A DNA stretch of 64,000 bases from Microthrixaceae bacterium. GTDB lineage: Bacteria; Actinomycetota; Acidimicrobiia; Acidimicrobiales; DATDAH01. Made by a program: the position numbers and the translations under genes. Shown here in pieces: positions 53,129 through 61,012 of the stretch (the first letter of the stretch is position 1; every line of letters begins with the position of its first letter). The DNA is taken from positions 62,001 to 126,000 of the forward strand of contig JACJWK010000002.1 of NCBI GenBank assembly GCA_020637195.1, in the 5' to 3' direction. The notes beneath the pieces are model-generated. The model was not told where the DNA came from, searched no databases, and saw only the letters and a list, made by a program, of their open reading frames with translations.

Positions 53129-53832
53129 CCGCCCGCGGCGTGCTCGATGGCGATCACGGCGGGGAAGAGCACGTTGTTCTCCTTGTGCACGTGGAGGTGG
53201 GTGTCGGCCTCCAGCTCGGCGAGCCCCTCGTACAGGGTCCGGTAGCTGGCGCAGCCGTCCTCGGGGACCTCGTACCCGCCCGTGCGCTCCCGGAGCACCG
53301 CCAGCAGCTCGCCGGCACGGTCGTGCTCGAGGGCCATGACCCGGATCGGCCCCTGCTCCAGGGCGCCGTCGTGCGGCGTGGGGGCACCGCCCGGGTCGAC
53401 GAGCTCGCGGATGAGGGGGAACAGGATCCGCTCCTCCTTCATCAGGTGGGGCTCCAGGTCGGCCCGCAGCTCGGCGTAGGTGTCCCGCACGCCCACCAGC
53501 TCGGGGTGGCGCGCGCCGTGGACCGTGGCCACCTTGTCCGCGAGGTCCGTGAGCCGGGCGAGCTCGGTGTGCAGGTAGGCGTGGTGGGTGGCCTCGAGGT
53601 GGTCGACGAGCGCCTCGGGTGCCATCGTCGCCCAGTCGGGCGTGGGCTCGGTGGGGCTGGCGGCGAGCGCGCCGACGACCTCGTCCGGGTCGACGCCGGC
53701 GGCGGCGCACGCCTCGTCCAGGCGCCGCCCGCCGCCGCAGCAGTAGTCGAGGTCGAACCGCTCGAGCACCCGGGCCGCCCCGGGGTCGGCGGTCACCAGG
53801 TCGGCGAGGGTGCGGTCGGTGGTGGCGGGCAT
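53125..53832 (-). CDS. ric: Iron-sulfur cluster repair di-iron protein (RIC/ScdA/YtfE)
   Basis: A 235-residue protein with the ScdA N-terminal domain (DLDYCCGGGRRL, Cys31-Cys32) followed by a hemerythrin-like four-helix domain. Iron ligands are expected among VDHLEATHHAYLHTEL, LEPHLMKEERILFPLI, ALEHDRAGELL and HLHVHKENNVLFP. RIC repairs iron-sulfur clusters damaged by nitric oxide. GAAGGAG lies just before the ATG at 53832. It is followed by the truncated globin in a coupled pair, and downstream of the Rrf2 regulator, which supports a nitrosative stress role. Confidence 0.93.
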   Translation of the reverse strand: MPATTDRTLADLVTADPGAARVLERFDLDYCCGGGRRLDEACAAAGVDPDEVVGALAASPTEPTPDWATMAPEALVDHLEATHHAYLHTELARLTDLADKVATVHGARHPELVGVRDTYAELRADLEPHLMKEERILFPLIRELVDPGGAPTPHDGALEQGPIRVMALEHDRAGELLAVLRERTGGYEVPEDGCASYRTLYEGLAELEADTHLHVHKENNVLFPAVIAIEHAAGG

Positions 53833-53855
53833 GGGCCGGGCTCCTTCGGTGGGTC

Positions 53856-53898
53856 CTGGCGTCCGGCACGCCCGCCCTGCGGGCTGGGGTGACGCCAG
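53856..53898 (-). other. Nested inverted repeats in the leader of ric
   Basis: CTGGCGTC (53856-53863) pairs with GACGCCAG (53891-53898), enclosing GCCCGC-CCT-GCGGGC (53870-53884). The outer stem is 8 bp and the inner 6 bp with a 3-nt loop; only the parts between are unpaired. No T-run follows, so a terminator is less likely than a leader structure or a regulator site upstream of ric. Confidence 0.5.
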
Positions 53899-53962
53899 AA
53901 CGGGGTCGGGTGTCGATCGGGGGCGGCGAGGACGGCGAGGTGGCGGCGGGACGGGACGGCGT

Positions 53963-54847
53963 TCACGTGAGGAGCGCTCCGGCGGCCGTGGCCGCGACCA
54001 GGGCGAGGCCGAGGCCGAGCTGGCGCAGGCCGACGACCTTGGCGTCGGGGGCCGGGCGGCGGGCGAGCACGCGCTGGACGGCGACGATCACGAGGAGCGT
54101 GACGGCGCCCGCCAGCAGGGCCGCATCGAGCACGACGGCGACCACGCCGAGCCCGAGCGCCGCGAGGTCGCCCGCCGCGGTCGACCCGGCGGGGACGGTC
54201 CGGCCGTGCAGGGCCAGGACCTGGGCCCGCACCTGGGGGATCGACGTGGCGCAGCGGCCGGCGAGGACCAGCCAGAGCCCGACGGCCAGCGCCGCCGAGG
54301 CCCCGCCGGCGAGCGCGATGGCCGCGGCCGCGGCGCTGACCCCGATGCCTCCGGCGAGCTCGGGGACCAGGCGCCGTCCCCGTGAGCGCACCTCGTACCA
54401 GGCCTCGACGCCCACGAACGGGAGGGCGGCCAGGACGGGCAGCCAGATCGAGGGCCCCGCCCGCACGGTCGCCGTGCCGGCGAGGGCGACCAGTCCCAGC
54501 GCCTCGACCGCGGCGATGCGGGTGGCCAGCCGGGTGCGCGCCAGGCGCCGGCCGCGGCGGCGGTCGACCAGGGCCAGCTTCAGGGGGGTGCGCACGAGGA
54601 AGGCGAGGAACGTGGCTGCGGCGAGGGCCGCGCCGGCCAGGCTCGGGGCCACGAGCAGGCCGAGCAGGCAGGGTTCGAGCGTGAGGCCCCAACCCCCGTG
54701 CTCGGTGGGCACGGCGACCGCCTTCCAGGGCGACCGAGCGGCGGTGGGTGGGACCGCGGGCCGGCCGGCGCCGGGTCCGGCGTCGTTCCCGGCCACGGCG
54801 GGCGCGTCCGAGACGCCGGCGCCGACGTCGCGCCCGGGCGGGCTCAT
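53963..54847 (-). CDS. YwiC-like membrane protein
   Basis: A 294-residue integral membrane protein with about eight hydrophobic helices. VPTEHGGWGLTLEPCLLGLLVAPS and RTPLKLALVDRRRGRR are the YwiC-like block. YwiC lies next to nitrate-respiration and Fnr genes in Bacillus; its function is unknown. The ATG at 54847 overlaps the Rrf2 stop by 4 bp (ATGA), so both are made together. A 130-bp gap with a hairpin follows before ric. Confidence 0.8.
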   Translation of the reverse strand: MSPPGRDVGAGVSDAPAVAGNDAGPGAGRPAVPPTAARSPWKAVAVPTEHGGWGLTLEPCLLGLLVAPSLAGAALAAATFLAFLVRTPLKLALVDRRRGRRLARTRLATRIAAVEALGLVALAGTATVRAGPSIWLPVLAALPFVGVEAWYEVRSRGRRLVPELAGGIGVSAAAAAIALAGGASAALAVGLWLVLAGRCATSIPQVRAQVLALHGRTVPAGSTAAGDLAALGLGVVAVVLDAALLAGAVTLLVIVAVQRVLARRPAPDAKVVGLRQLGLGLALVAATAAGALLT

Positions 54848-55251
54848 CGGGCCGGTGCCGCCGAGAGCGTGGCGAGCGGCGTCGCGGCGAGGCGGGCGAG
54901 CAGCTCCGCCCGGGCGTGCACCCACGGCTGGTGGAGCGCGCACGGTCCCTGGGCGGCGCACGGCCGGTCCTCGAGCACGCAGCGACCGTCGTCGGTCGGA
55001 CCCTCGACCGCCTCGATCACGTCGAGGACGCTGACGTCCTCGAGGTCGACGAGCAGCCGGTAGCCGCCGGTCGGGCCGGGGTCCGAGCCGACCCACCCGC
55101 GGGCCACGAGCGGCGACACGGCCTGCGACAGGAAGCCGGCGGTGGTGCCGACCGCCTCGGCGAGCGCCGCCGCCTTCGTGCGTCGCCCCGGGTCGAGGGC
55201 GAGCAGGGCCCGGGTGGCCAGGTCGGTCCGCCGGGTGATCTCCAGTCGCAT
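54844..55251 (-). CDS. Rrf2 family regulator with three cysteines (NsrR-like)
   Basis: A 135-residue winged-helix protein. MRLEITRRTDLATRALLALD, TKAAALAEAVGTTAGFLSQA and the wing PGPTGGYRL are classical Rrf2. Near the C-terminus CVLEDRPC-AAQGPC gives three cysteines (spacing x6 and x5), the position used by NsrR for an NO-sensitive iron-sulfur cluster. By context (YwiC-like, RIC, truncated globin) it should sense NO and repress this set. The ATG at 55251 lies 6 nt after TAGTCT, and a palindrome covers both. An iron-sulfur-sensing role other than NO cannot be excluded. Confidence 0.82.
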   Translation of the reverse strand: MRLEITRRTDLATRALLALDPGRRTKAAALAEAVGTTAGFLSQAVSPLVARGWVGSDPGPTGGYRLLVDLEDVSVLDVIEAVEGPTDDGRCVLEDRPCAAQGPCALHQPWVHARAELLARLAATPLATLSAAPAR

Positions 55252-55263
55252 AGTCTGAGACTA
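55251..55263. promoter_or_regulatory. 13-bp palindrome over the Rrf2 promoter and start
   Basis: TAGTCT-G-AGACTA is a perfect inverted repeat. Its left arm supplies the T of the Rrf2 start codon and its right arm, read on the minus strand, is the predicted -10 TAGTCT. Binding would directly block the leaderless start, so autoregulation by Rrf2 is likely. It is the only such sequence seen in this operon. Confidence 0.65.
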
Positions 55264-55336
55264 AAGGACTCCGGCGTGGGGGTCGAGGGCCGAAGGTCCC
55301 GGCCCGCGGCAGCAGGCCGCGTCCTACCATCGGGTC

Positions 55337-55807
55337 GTGTACGCACGTCTGGTCAACCGCTTCTCCGCCACGCGGGCGGGCTCCTGGCTGGTCAAGCACT
55401 GGGCGGCCAGGGTCGACCCCACCATCTTCCGGCTCACGAACGGGCGCTTCACCAGCACCGGGCGGCCCACGCTGCCGATGCTCGCCCTCACCGTGATCGG
55501 ACGGAAGTCCGGCGAGCCCCGCACGGTGCAGCTCGCGTACCACCGTGACGGCGGCGACTACCTCGTCGTGGCCAGCGCGATGGGCCAGGAGCGTCACCCG
55601 GCCTGGCGCTACAACCTCGAGGCCAACCCCGACGTCGACGTGCAGGTGCGGGGCCGCGCGTTCCGGGCCCACGCGACGGTGCTGCCCGATGACGAGAAGG
55701 AGCGCCTCTGGCCCGCGATCGCCGAGACGATCCCCCAGATGCACACCTACGTCACCCGCACCGACCGCAACATCCGCGTGTTCCGACTGCGCGAGACGAC
55801 GACCTGA
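55337..55807 (+). CDS. Deazaflavin-dependent nitroreductase family protein (Ddn-like)
   Basis: A 156-residue F420-binding split-barrel protein. LALTVIGRKSGEPRTVQLAYH is the F420 phosphate-binding pattern, followed by YLVVASAMGQERHPAWRYNL and ANPDVDVQV, typical of Ddn, which reduces nitroimidazoles and menaquinone-like quinones with F420H2. The GTG at 55337 lies 6 nt after TACCAT (55325-55330). The gene is divergent from Rrf2 with 85 bp between starts, so it may share control; a paralogue with frameshifts is at 28272. Confidence 0.9.
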   Translation: MYARLVNRFSATRAGSWLVKHWAARVDPTIFRLTNGRFTSTGRPTLPMLALTVIGRKSGEPRTVQLAYHRDGGDYLVVASAMGQERHPAWRYNLEANPDVDVQVRGRAFRAHATVLPDDEKERLWPAIAETIPQMHTYVTRTDRNIRVFRLRETTT

Positions 55808-55852
55808 CCCGGGTGGCCCGGGGCACCGGTCGCTCACCCCGGGCCGGGCGCC

Positions 55853-56458
55853 TCACACCAGGTCCAGGGCGAGGCCGACGAGACCGCCGGCGAGCAGGCC
55901 GGCGCCCAGCCCGGCCGTGACGTCGAGCGGGTTGTGCGCGCCGACGTACACCCGCCCGACCATCACGGCGAGGACCAGTGCCGCCGGGAGGCCGAGCCAG
56001 GCCCCGGCCAGGTCGTCGGCGATCACCGCGGTGATCGCCGCCACCAGCACGACGTGCCCGGACGGGAAGCTCATCCCCGCCGACGGGACGTCGTCGCCGC
56101 GGAGGCGGGCGCCCGGTTCGCTCGTGCCCGGGCGCTGCCGAACGGACAGGAACGGTGCCATCCACCGCCGGATCACCCGCTCGGCGAGGAGCTTCAGCGC
56201 GGCGGCCGCCACGACGCCGACGGCCAGGGCGCCGTCGCCCCACGCCACGGCCAGGGCGAGGCCGGCGAGCGTCCCGACGACGAGGTTGCCCAGCTGCATG
56301 GGCAGCCAGAGCGGCCAGTAGAGCCCGTCGGGCAGGTCGTTGGCGGCACGGAACACCCGCTGCTCGACGGGGTGGATCGTCGGGTGCCGGGCGCCGAGCA
56401 GCGAGAGCGCCAGCACGGCGGCCCCGACCAGCACGGCGCCGAGGGTCGTCGCGTCCAC
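55853..56458 (-). CDS. PAP2-type membrane phosphatase
   Basis: A 201-residue membrane protein with about five hydrophobic helices. Motif 2, SFPSGHV, and motif 3, GRVYVGAHNPLDV, of the PAP2 (phosphatidic acid phosphatase type 2) superfamily are clear; motif 1 is weaker (KLLAERVIRR). It dephosphorylates a lipid or polyprenyl phosphate on the outer face of the membrane. It begins with GTG at 56458, 24 bp after the stop of the upstream molybdopterin oxidoreductase, and lies in the same direction, so it may be read through. Confidence 0.85.
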   Translation of the reverse strand: MDATTLGAVLVGAAVLALSLLGARHPTIHPVEQRVFRAANDLPDGLYWPLWLPMQLGNLVVGTLAGLALAVAWGDGALAVGVVAAAALKLLAERVIRRWMAPFLSVRQRPGTSEPGARLRGDDVPSAGMSFPSGHVVLVAAITAVIADDLAGAWLGLPAALVLAVMVGRVYVGAHNPLDVTAGLGAGLLAGGLVGLALDLV

Positions 56459-56482
56459 GGTGTCGTTCGGCCCCGGCGCGGG

Positions 56483-58708
56483 TCAGGCGCCGGCGGGTGC
56501 GACCTCGACCGGGATCCCGTTGACGACCGCGTTGTTGCTCAGCGGGTCGGTGAGGTGACCGGGGGCGAGGAGGTTGCTGTTGACGCCGGCGTGCTCGCGG
56601 GCGACCGACAGGCGGGTGCCCGCCTTGTCGTGTCCCCACCCGTGCGGCAACGAGACCACGCCCGGCATCATCTCGTCGCTCACCTCGACGGGGACCTCCA
56701 CGGCGCCCGCCTCCGAGCGGACGAGCGCCAGCTCCCCGTCGGTCACGCCCGTCGCCGCCGCGTCGTCGGGGTGGATCAGCAACGTGCAACGGTCCTTGCC
56801 CTTCACCAGCACCTCGACGTTGTGCATCCAGGAGTTGTTCGAGCGCAGGTGGCGCCGGGAGGTGAGGACGAGCCCGGTCGTGGCGCGCTCGAGCCGCGCC
56901 GCGAGCCGGGGCAGGTCGGCGAGGAAGTACGGGTGGGCGATCGGGATCGTGCCGGTCGGCGTGTTCAACAGCTCCCGCAGCCGGGGCACCATCGGGCCCT
57001 CGTCGATGCCGTGGGGCGCCGCCTTCACCGCCTCGAGGGTGAGGCCGCCGGGCACCTCGCCGTAGCGGTCGCCGAAGGGGCCGGTGCGGATCTGGAGGTC
57101 GAGGAGGCGCTCCGGGCCGCCGTGGCCGTAGCGGGCCGTGGTCGTCACCGGGTCGACGCCCTGGGCCTCGCACAGGGCGGCGAAGAACCCGTCGTCGAGC
57201 ATCCCCACGTCGATGTCGTCGGCGGGGAAGCCGGCGATCATGGCGCCCAGGCGGGTGAGGATCTCCCACTCGGCGGGACGGTCGTCGTCGGGCGGGAAGA
57301 CCGCCGGGGAGTAGTTGGCCACCGAGCGGGCCGCCCACATGGTGATGAGGTCGTCGAAGTGGGGCTGCTCGAGCGCGGACAGGCCCGGCAGGATCACGTC
57401 GGCGTGGCGGGTGGTCTCGTTCAGCCAGTTGTCGACGCTGATCATGGCGTCGAGCCGCGGCAGGGCCTCGTCGAGGCGACCGGCGTCGGGTGCGCTGATC
57501 ACCGGGTTGCCGGCGATGGTGACGAGGGCGCGCACCTGGCCGTCGCCCGGTGTCGCGATCTCCTCGGCCAGGCACGACAGCGGCACCTGCCCGAGCACCT
57601 CGGGGGTGCCCCGGACCCGACTCGACCAACGTCCGAACGTGACGCCGTCCGCGAAGTCGGGCAGGGGCAGCGAGTTGACGCCCCATGCCACCGGGTTGCC
57701 GAACATGAGCCCGCCGGGCCGGTCGAAGTTCCCGGTGAGGAGGTTGACGACGTCGACGAGCCAGGAGGCCAACGTCCCGAACTCCTGGTTGCACGTGCCG
57801 ATGCGCCCGTAGACCGCGGCGGTGGGCGCGGCGGCCACGTCCCGGGCGAGGCGCCGGATGGTGGCGGCGTCGATGCCGCACGTCGTGGCCACCCGCTCCG
57901 GGGACCAGTCGGCCACGGCGGCGGCCAGGTCGTCCAGGCCCTCGACCAGGTCGGCCAGATCGCCGAGGTCGACCAGGCCGTCGGCGAAGAGCACGTGCAC
58001 CATCGCCAACAGCAGCGCGGCGTCGGTGCCGGGGACGATCGGCACCCACTCGTCGGCGACGTCGGCGGTGCCGGTGCGGCGGGGGTCGACCACCACGACC
58101 GTGCCCCCTCGCGCCCGGATGGCCTCGATCTCGCCGAGGACGTCGGGGCACGCCAGCAGGCTGCCCTGCGAGGCCTGGGGGTTGCCGCCGAGGATCACCC
58201 AGTGGTCGGTGCGCTGGATGTCCGGGGTGGGGATCCACCACATGTGCCCGTAGAGCAGCATGGTCGACACGTTCTTGGGCCACTGGTCGACCGTCCCGGC
58301 GGAGTAGATCACCGGCAGGTCGGCGAGGCCCACGAAGAGCCCGACGTAGCGCCCGAGGGAGAAGTTGTGGGCGGTCGGGTTGCCGATGTAGGCGGTGACG
58401 GCCTGCTTGCCGTGCCCGGCGACGACCCCGGCCAGGAGCTCGCCGCAGCGGGTGAACGCCTCGTCCCAGGTGGCCTCGCGGAAGCCGTCCCCGTCACGGA
58501 CCAGGGGTGTGCGGAGGCGGTCGGGGTCCTCGTGCAGGCGCCCGAGCGTCGTCCCCTTCGGACACAGGTAGCCCTTCGACCAGACGTCGTCCCGGTCGGC
58601 CCGGATGACCGCCACGCGCCCGTCCTCGACGTGGACCTCGAGGCCGCACATGGCCTCGCACAGCGGGCAGGTCCGCAGGTGGACCGACCGTCCCTCGGTG
58701 GTGCTCAT
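56483..58708 (-). CDS. Molybdopterin-dependent oxidoreductase (third of three)
   Basis: A 741-residue bis-MGD enzyme. The [4Fe-4S] motif is CPLCEAMCG (Cys14, Cys17, Cys21) with Cys49 in GYLCPKG. At the Mo site it reads SAGTVDQWPKN, without an obvious cysteine or selenocysteine, unlike the other two. VILGGNPQASQG, GNFDRPGGLMFGNP and a C-terminal NSWMHNVEVLVKGK ... LPHGWGHDKAG block follow, with the same C-terminal architecture as the enzyme at 32209. No partner genes are adjacent. ATG 58708 is preceded by GGGAGA; TAGAGT about 40 bp upstream is a probable -10. Confidence 0.88.
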   Translation of the reverse strand: MSTTEGRSVHLRTCPLCEAMCGLEVHVEDGRVAVIRADRDDVWSKGYLCPKGTTLGRLHEDPDRLRTPLVRDGDGFREATWDEAFTRCGELLAGVVAGHGKQAVTAYIGNPTAHNFSLGRYVGLFVGLADLPVIYSAGTVDQWPKNVSTMLLYGHMWWIPTPDIQRTDHWVILGGNPQASQGSLLACPDVLGEIEAIRARGGTVVVVDPRRTGTADVADEWVPIVPGTDAALLLAMVHVLFADGLVDLGDLADLVEGLDDLAAAVADWSPERVATTCGIDAATIRRLARDVAAAPTAAVYGRIGTCNQEFGTLASWLVDVVNLLTGNFDRPGGLMFGNPVAWGVNSLPLPDFADGVTFGRWSSRVRGTPEVLGQVPLSCLAEEIATPGDGQVRALVTIAGNPVISAPDAGRLDEALPRLDAMISVDNWLNETTRHADVILPGLSALEQPHFDDLITMWAARSVANYSPAVFPPDDDRPAEWEILTRLGAMIAGFPADDIDVGMLDDGFFAALCEAQGVDPVTTTARYGHGGPERLLDLQIRTGPFGDRYGEVPGGLTLEAVKAAPHGIDEGPMVPRLRELLNTPTGTIPIAHPYFLADLPRLAARLERATTGLVLTSRRHLRSNNSWMHNVEVLVKGKDRCTLLIHPDDAAATGVTDGELALVRSEAGAVEVPVEVSDEMMPGVVSLPHGWGHDKAGTRLSVAREHAGVNSNLLAPGHLTDPLSNNAVVNGIPVEVAPAGA

Positions 58709-58788
58709 CCCCGTCTCCCCCCTCGACCCGTCGACGCCGTCGACTCTAGGCACCCCGTCGGGTCGGGTCGTCTCGTAGCCTCGGGGGC

Positions 58789-59040
58789 ATGTGCCGCAAC
58801 ATCACCACCCTGCGAGGCCTCGAGCCGCCCGCCACCGACGAGGAGGTCGAGGCCGCGGCCCGGCAGTTCGTCCGCAAGATCAGCGGCATCACCCACCCGT
58901 CGGCCAAGGTCGAAGCGCGCTTCGAGCAGGCGGTCGCCGAGATCGCGGAGCGGTCCATGGCGCTGCTCGCCGACCTGCCTCCGCGCAAGCAGCCGCCCAA
59001 GAACGATCCGCCGCTGCGCCGCCTCGCCGCCCGGACCTGA
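58789..59040 (+). CDS. DUF2277 domain protein
   Basis: An 83-residue protein that is one DUF2277 domain: MCRNITTLRGLEPPATDEEV, AAARQFVRKISGITHPS and a basic/proline tail KQPPKNDPPLRRL. DUF2277 proteins are small, widespread in actinobacteria and uncharacterised. The ATG lies 7 nt after TAGCCT (58776-58781), a model leaderless start. The K+ channel gene starts 6 bp after its stop, so the two share a transcript. Confidence 0.88.
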   Translation: MCRNITTLRGLEPPATDEEVEAAARQFVRKISGITHPSAKVEARFEQAVAEIAERSMALLADLPPRKQPPKNDPPLRRLAART

Positions 59041-59046
59041 CGCCGC

Positions 59047-60027
59047 GTGACCCACTGGCGGCGGCTCGGCGGGGCCATGGCCCTGCTGCTGGCGGTGCTC
59101 GTGGTGGGCACCGTCGGCTACGTGCTGCTCGGGTTCACCCTCCTCGACGCCCTCTACCAGACCGTCACGACGGTCTCGACCGTCGGCTTCCGCGAGATCG
59201 AGCCCCTCGGCCCCGGCGGCCAGGGGTTCACCATCGTGCTCATCCTGGTGGGGGTCGGTGCCGCCCTGTACGCCTTCAGCGTCCTCATCGAGACCCTGCT
59301 CGAGGGACGCCTCAACGAGCTCCTGGGGAGACGACGCATGGAACAGTCCATCGCCTCGATGCGGGGCCACGTGATCATCTGCGGGTGGGGGCGCGTGGGC
59401 CGCTCGATCGGTGCCGAGCTGCGCACCGCGGGGCACGAGTTCGTCGTGGTCGAGCGCGACGAGGCCCGGCTCGGCGGCGTGGCCCACGCGGTGCTGGGCG
59501 ACGCCACCGAGGACGACGTGCTCGATCGGGCGGGCATCGCGCGGGCCCGGTCGCTCGTGGCGGCCGCCGACACCGACGCGGCCAACTCGTTCATCAGCCT
59601 GAGCGCCCGGGCCCTCAACCCCGGTCTGTTCATCGTGGCCCGCTCACGGTCGGCGGGCAGCGAGGAGAAGCTCTCTCGGTCGGGCGCCGACCGGGTCGTG
59701 AACCCGCAGAGCATTGGCGGGGCGCGCATGGCCGCGTTCGTCCTGCGCCCGCACGTCGCCGAGTTCCTCGACGTGGTCATGCACGAGGAGCAGTTGGAGT
59801 TCCGTCTCGAGGAGGTGCCGGTGGGGCGGGGCAGCCCGCTCGTGGGCGACACGATCCGAGAGGCGCACATCCGGGACAGGACCGGGGCGCTGGTGCTCGC
59901 GGTGGGTGACGGCGCCGGGGGGTTCCGCACCAACCCCGACCCGTCGACCCCGCTCGAGGCCGGTCAGGTCATCATCGCCATCGGCACCCAGGACGAGCTC
60001 GACGCGCTGGTGGCCCTGGTCGGCTGA
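59047..60027 (+). CDS. Two-TM potassium channel with RCK domains (MthK-like)
   Basis: A 326-residue channel subunit. TM1 covers about 9-30, then the pore loop with the filter TVSTVGF (42-48), TM2 about 60-82. A basic linker LLGRRRMEQS leads to RCK-N, which holds the nucleotide-binding GHVIICGWGRVGRSI (GxGxxG) and later DAT..DVLDRAGI, then RCK-C (GGSPLVGDTIREAHIRDR-like). TrkA-N/RCK domains gate the pore in response to NAD(H), Ca2+ or other ligands. GTG at 59047. Possibly linked to K+ homeostasis, matching the NAGGN osmoprotection locus elsewhere in the window. Confidence 0.9.
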   Translation: MTHWRRLGGAMALLLAVLVVGTVGYVLLGFTLLDALYQTVTTVSTVGFREIEPLGPGGQGFTIVLILVGVGAALYAFSVLIETLLEGRLNELLGRRRMEQSIASMRGHVIICGWGRVGRSIGAELRTAGHEFVVVERDEARLGGVAHAVLGDATEDDVLDRAGIARARSLVAAADTDAANSFISLSARALNPGLFIVARSRSAGSEEKLSRSGADRVVNPQSIGGARMAAFVLRPHVAEFLDVVMHEEQLEFRLEEVPVGRGSPLVGDTIREAHIRDRTGALVLAVGDGAGGFRTNPDPSTPLEAGQVIIAIGTQDELDALVALVG

Positions 60028-60075
60028 GCCGACCGGGGCCACCGAGCCGGTGGTGCAGGAGACGGCGTACGCCGG

Positions 60076-60919
60076 TCAGGCGGCCAGCCGGGCGCCGCCC
60101 GGAGGCGGGCGGCGCGCTCCTCGGTGGTGGGGTGGGTGCGGAACAGGTTGGCGAAGCGCACCTGGCGCCCGGTGAGGGGTTGACGATGTACGCCTGGGCC
60201 TGCGACGGGCTCACGTCCATCGGCACGCGCGGCGCTCTGCTCCGAGCTTCTCGAGGGCCTGGGCCAACGGCTCGCCGGTGCCGAGGAGCTCGGCCCCGTG
60301 CCGGTCGGCCTCGAACTCCCGGCTCCGCGACAGCGCCATCTGGAGCAGGCCCGCGGCCAGCGGGCGAGCAGCGCCGTGGCGAAGCAGGGCGATGGGGTTG
60401 TCGTCCCTCGTCGCTGCCGCCAGCATCGCCCCACATCGCCAGGTTGGCGATGAAGGAGATGCCGGTGGCGACGGCGGCGGCGACCGAGCCGATCAGGATG
60501 TCCCGGTTGCGGACGTGGGCCAGCTCGTGGGCGAGCACGCCGCGGACCTCGTCCCACGTGCACACCCGCAGCAGGCCCTCGGTGACGGCCACGGCGGCGT
60601 GCTCGGGGCTGCGCCCGGTGGCGAACGCGTTGGGCTGGGCCTCGGGCGACACGTAGAGGCGTGGCATCGGCAGGTCGGCCCGTGCCGACAGCTCGCGCAT
60701 GATCGAGAAGTACTCGGGCAGGGCGGCCTCGTCGGCGGGCACCGCCCGCGCGGCGCGGATGGCCAGCGCGTCGCTCTTCCAGTACGAGGCGCCCACCAGC
60801 GCCAGGCCGAGCGCGAGGCCCACGACCGCGCCGACGGTGCCGAAGAGCGAGCCGATGGCCACGAGCAGGCCGCCGAGGCCGGCGAGCAGGACGGTGGTCT
60901 TGACGGTGTTGCGGAACAT
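60076..60919 (-). pseudogene. htpX: HtpX-type M48 membrane metalloprotease gene with several frameshifts
   Basis: The first 155 or so residues read cleanly: MFRNTVKTTVLLAGLGGLLV (two TM helices follow), RLYVSPEAQPNAFATGR, and LAHELAHVRNRD with the zinc HExxH. From about 60430 on, continuations occur in other frames: MLAAATRDDNPIALL, SREFEADRHGAELL (third zinc ligand Glu), LAQALEKL, VPMDVSPSQAQAYIVNP and LFRTHPTTEERAARL. Breaks near 60425, 60250, 60195-60240 and 60175 are needed, some in base runs. A membrane protease for misfolded proteins, either decayed or mis-sequenced. Confidence 0.75.
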
Positions 60920-60965
60920 GGTGCCGCACGTCCTTTCGGGCGCGATGACCGCCGAAACTAGATTC

Positions 60966-60981
60966 GTGTAAAGAGCTACAC
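60966..60981. promoter_or_regulatory. Inverted repeat GTGTA-n6-TACAC upstream of htpX
   Basis: GTGTA (60966-60970) and TACAC (60977-60981) form an inverted repeat with a 6-bp centre, in an A+T-richer stretch 47 bp before the htpX ATG. A stress-regulator site is possible, but the repeat is short. Confidence 0.35.
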
Positions 60982-61012
60982 ACATCCTACGGATGGGGGG
61001 CGAAAATCCGCG

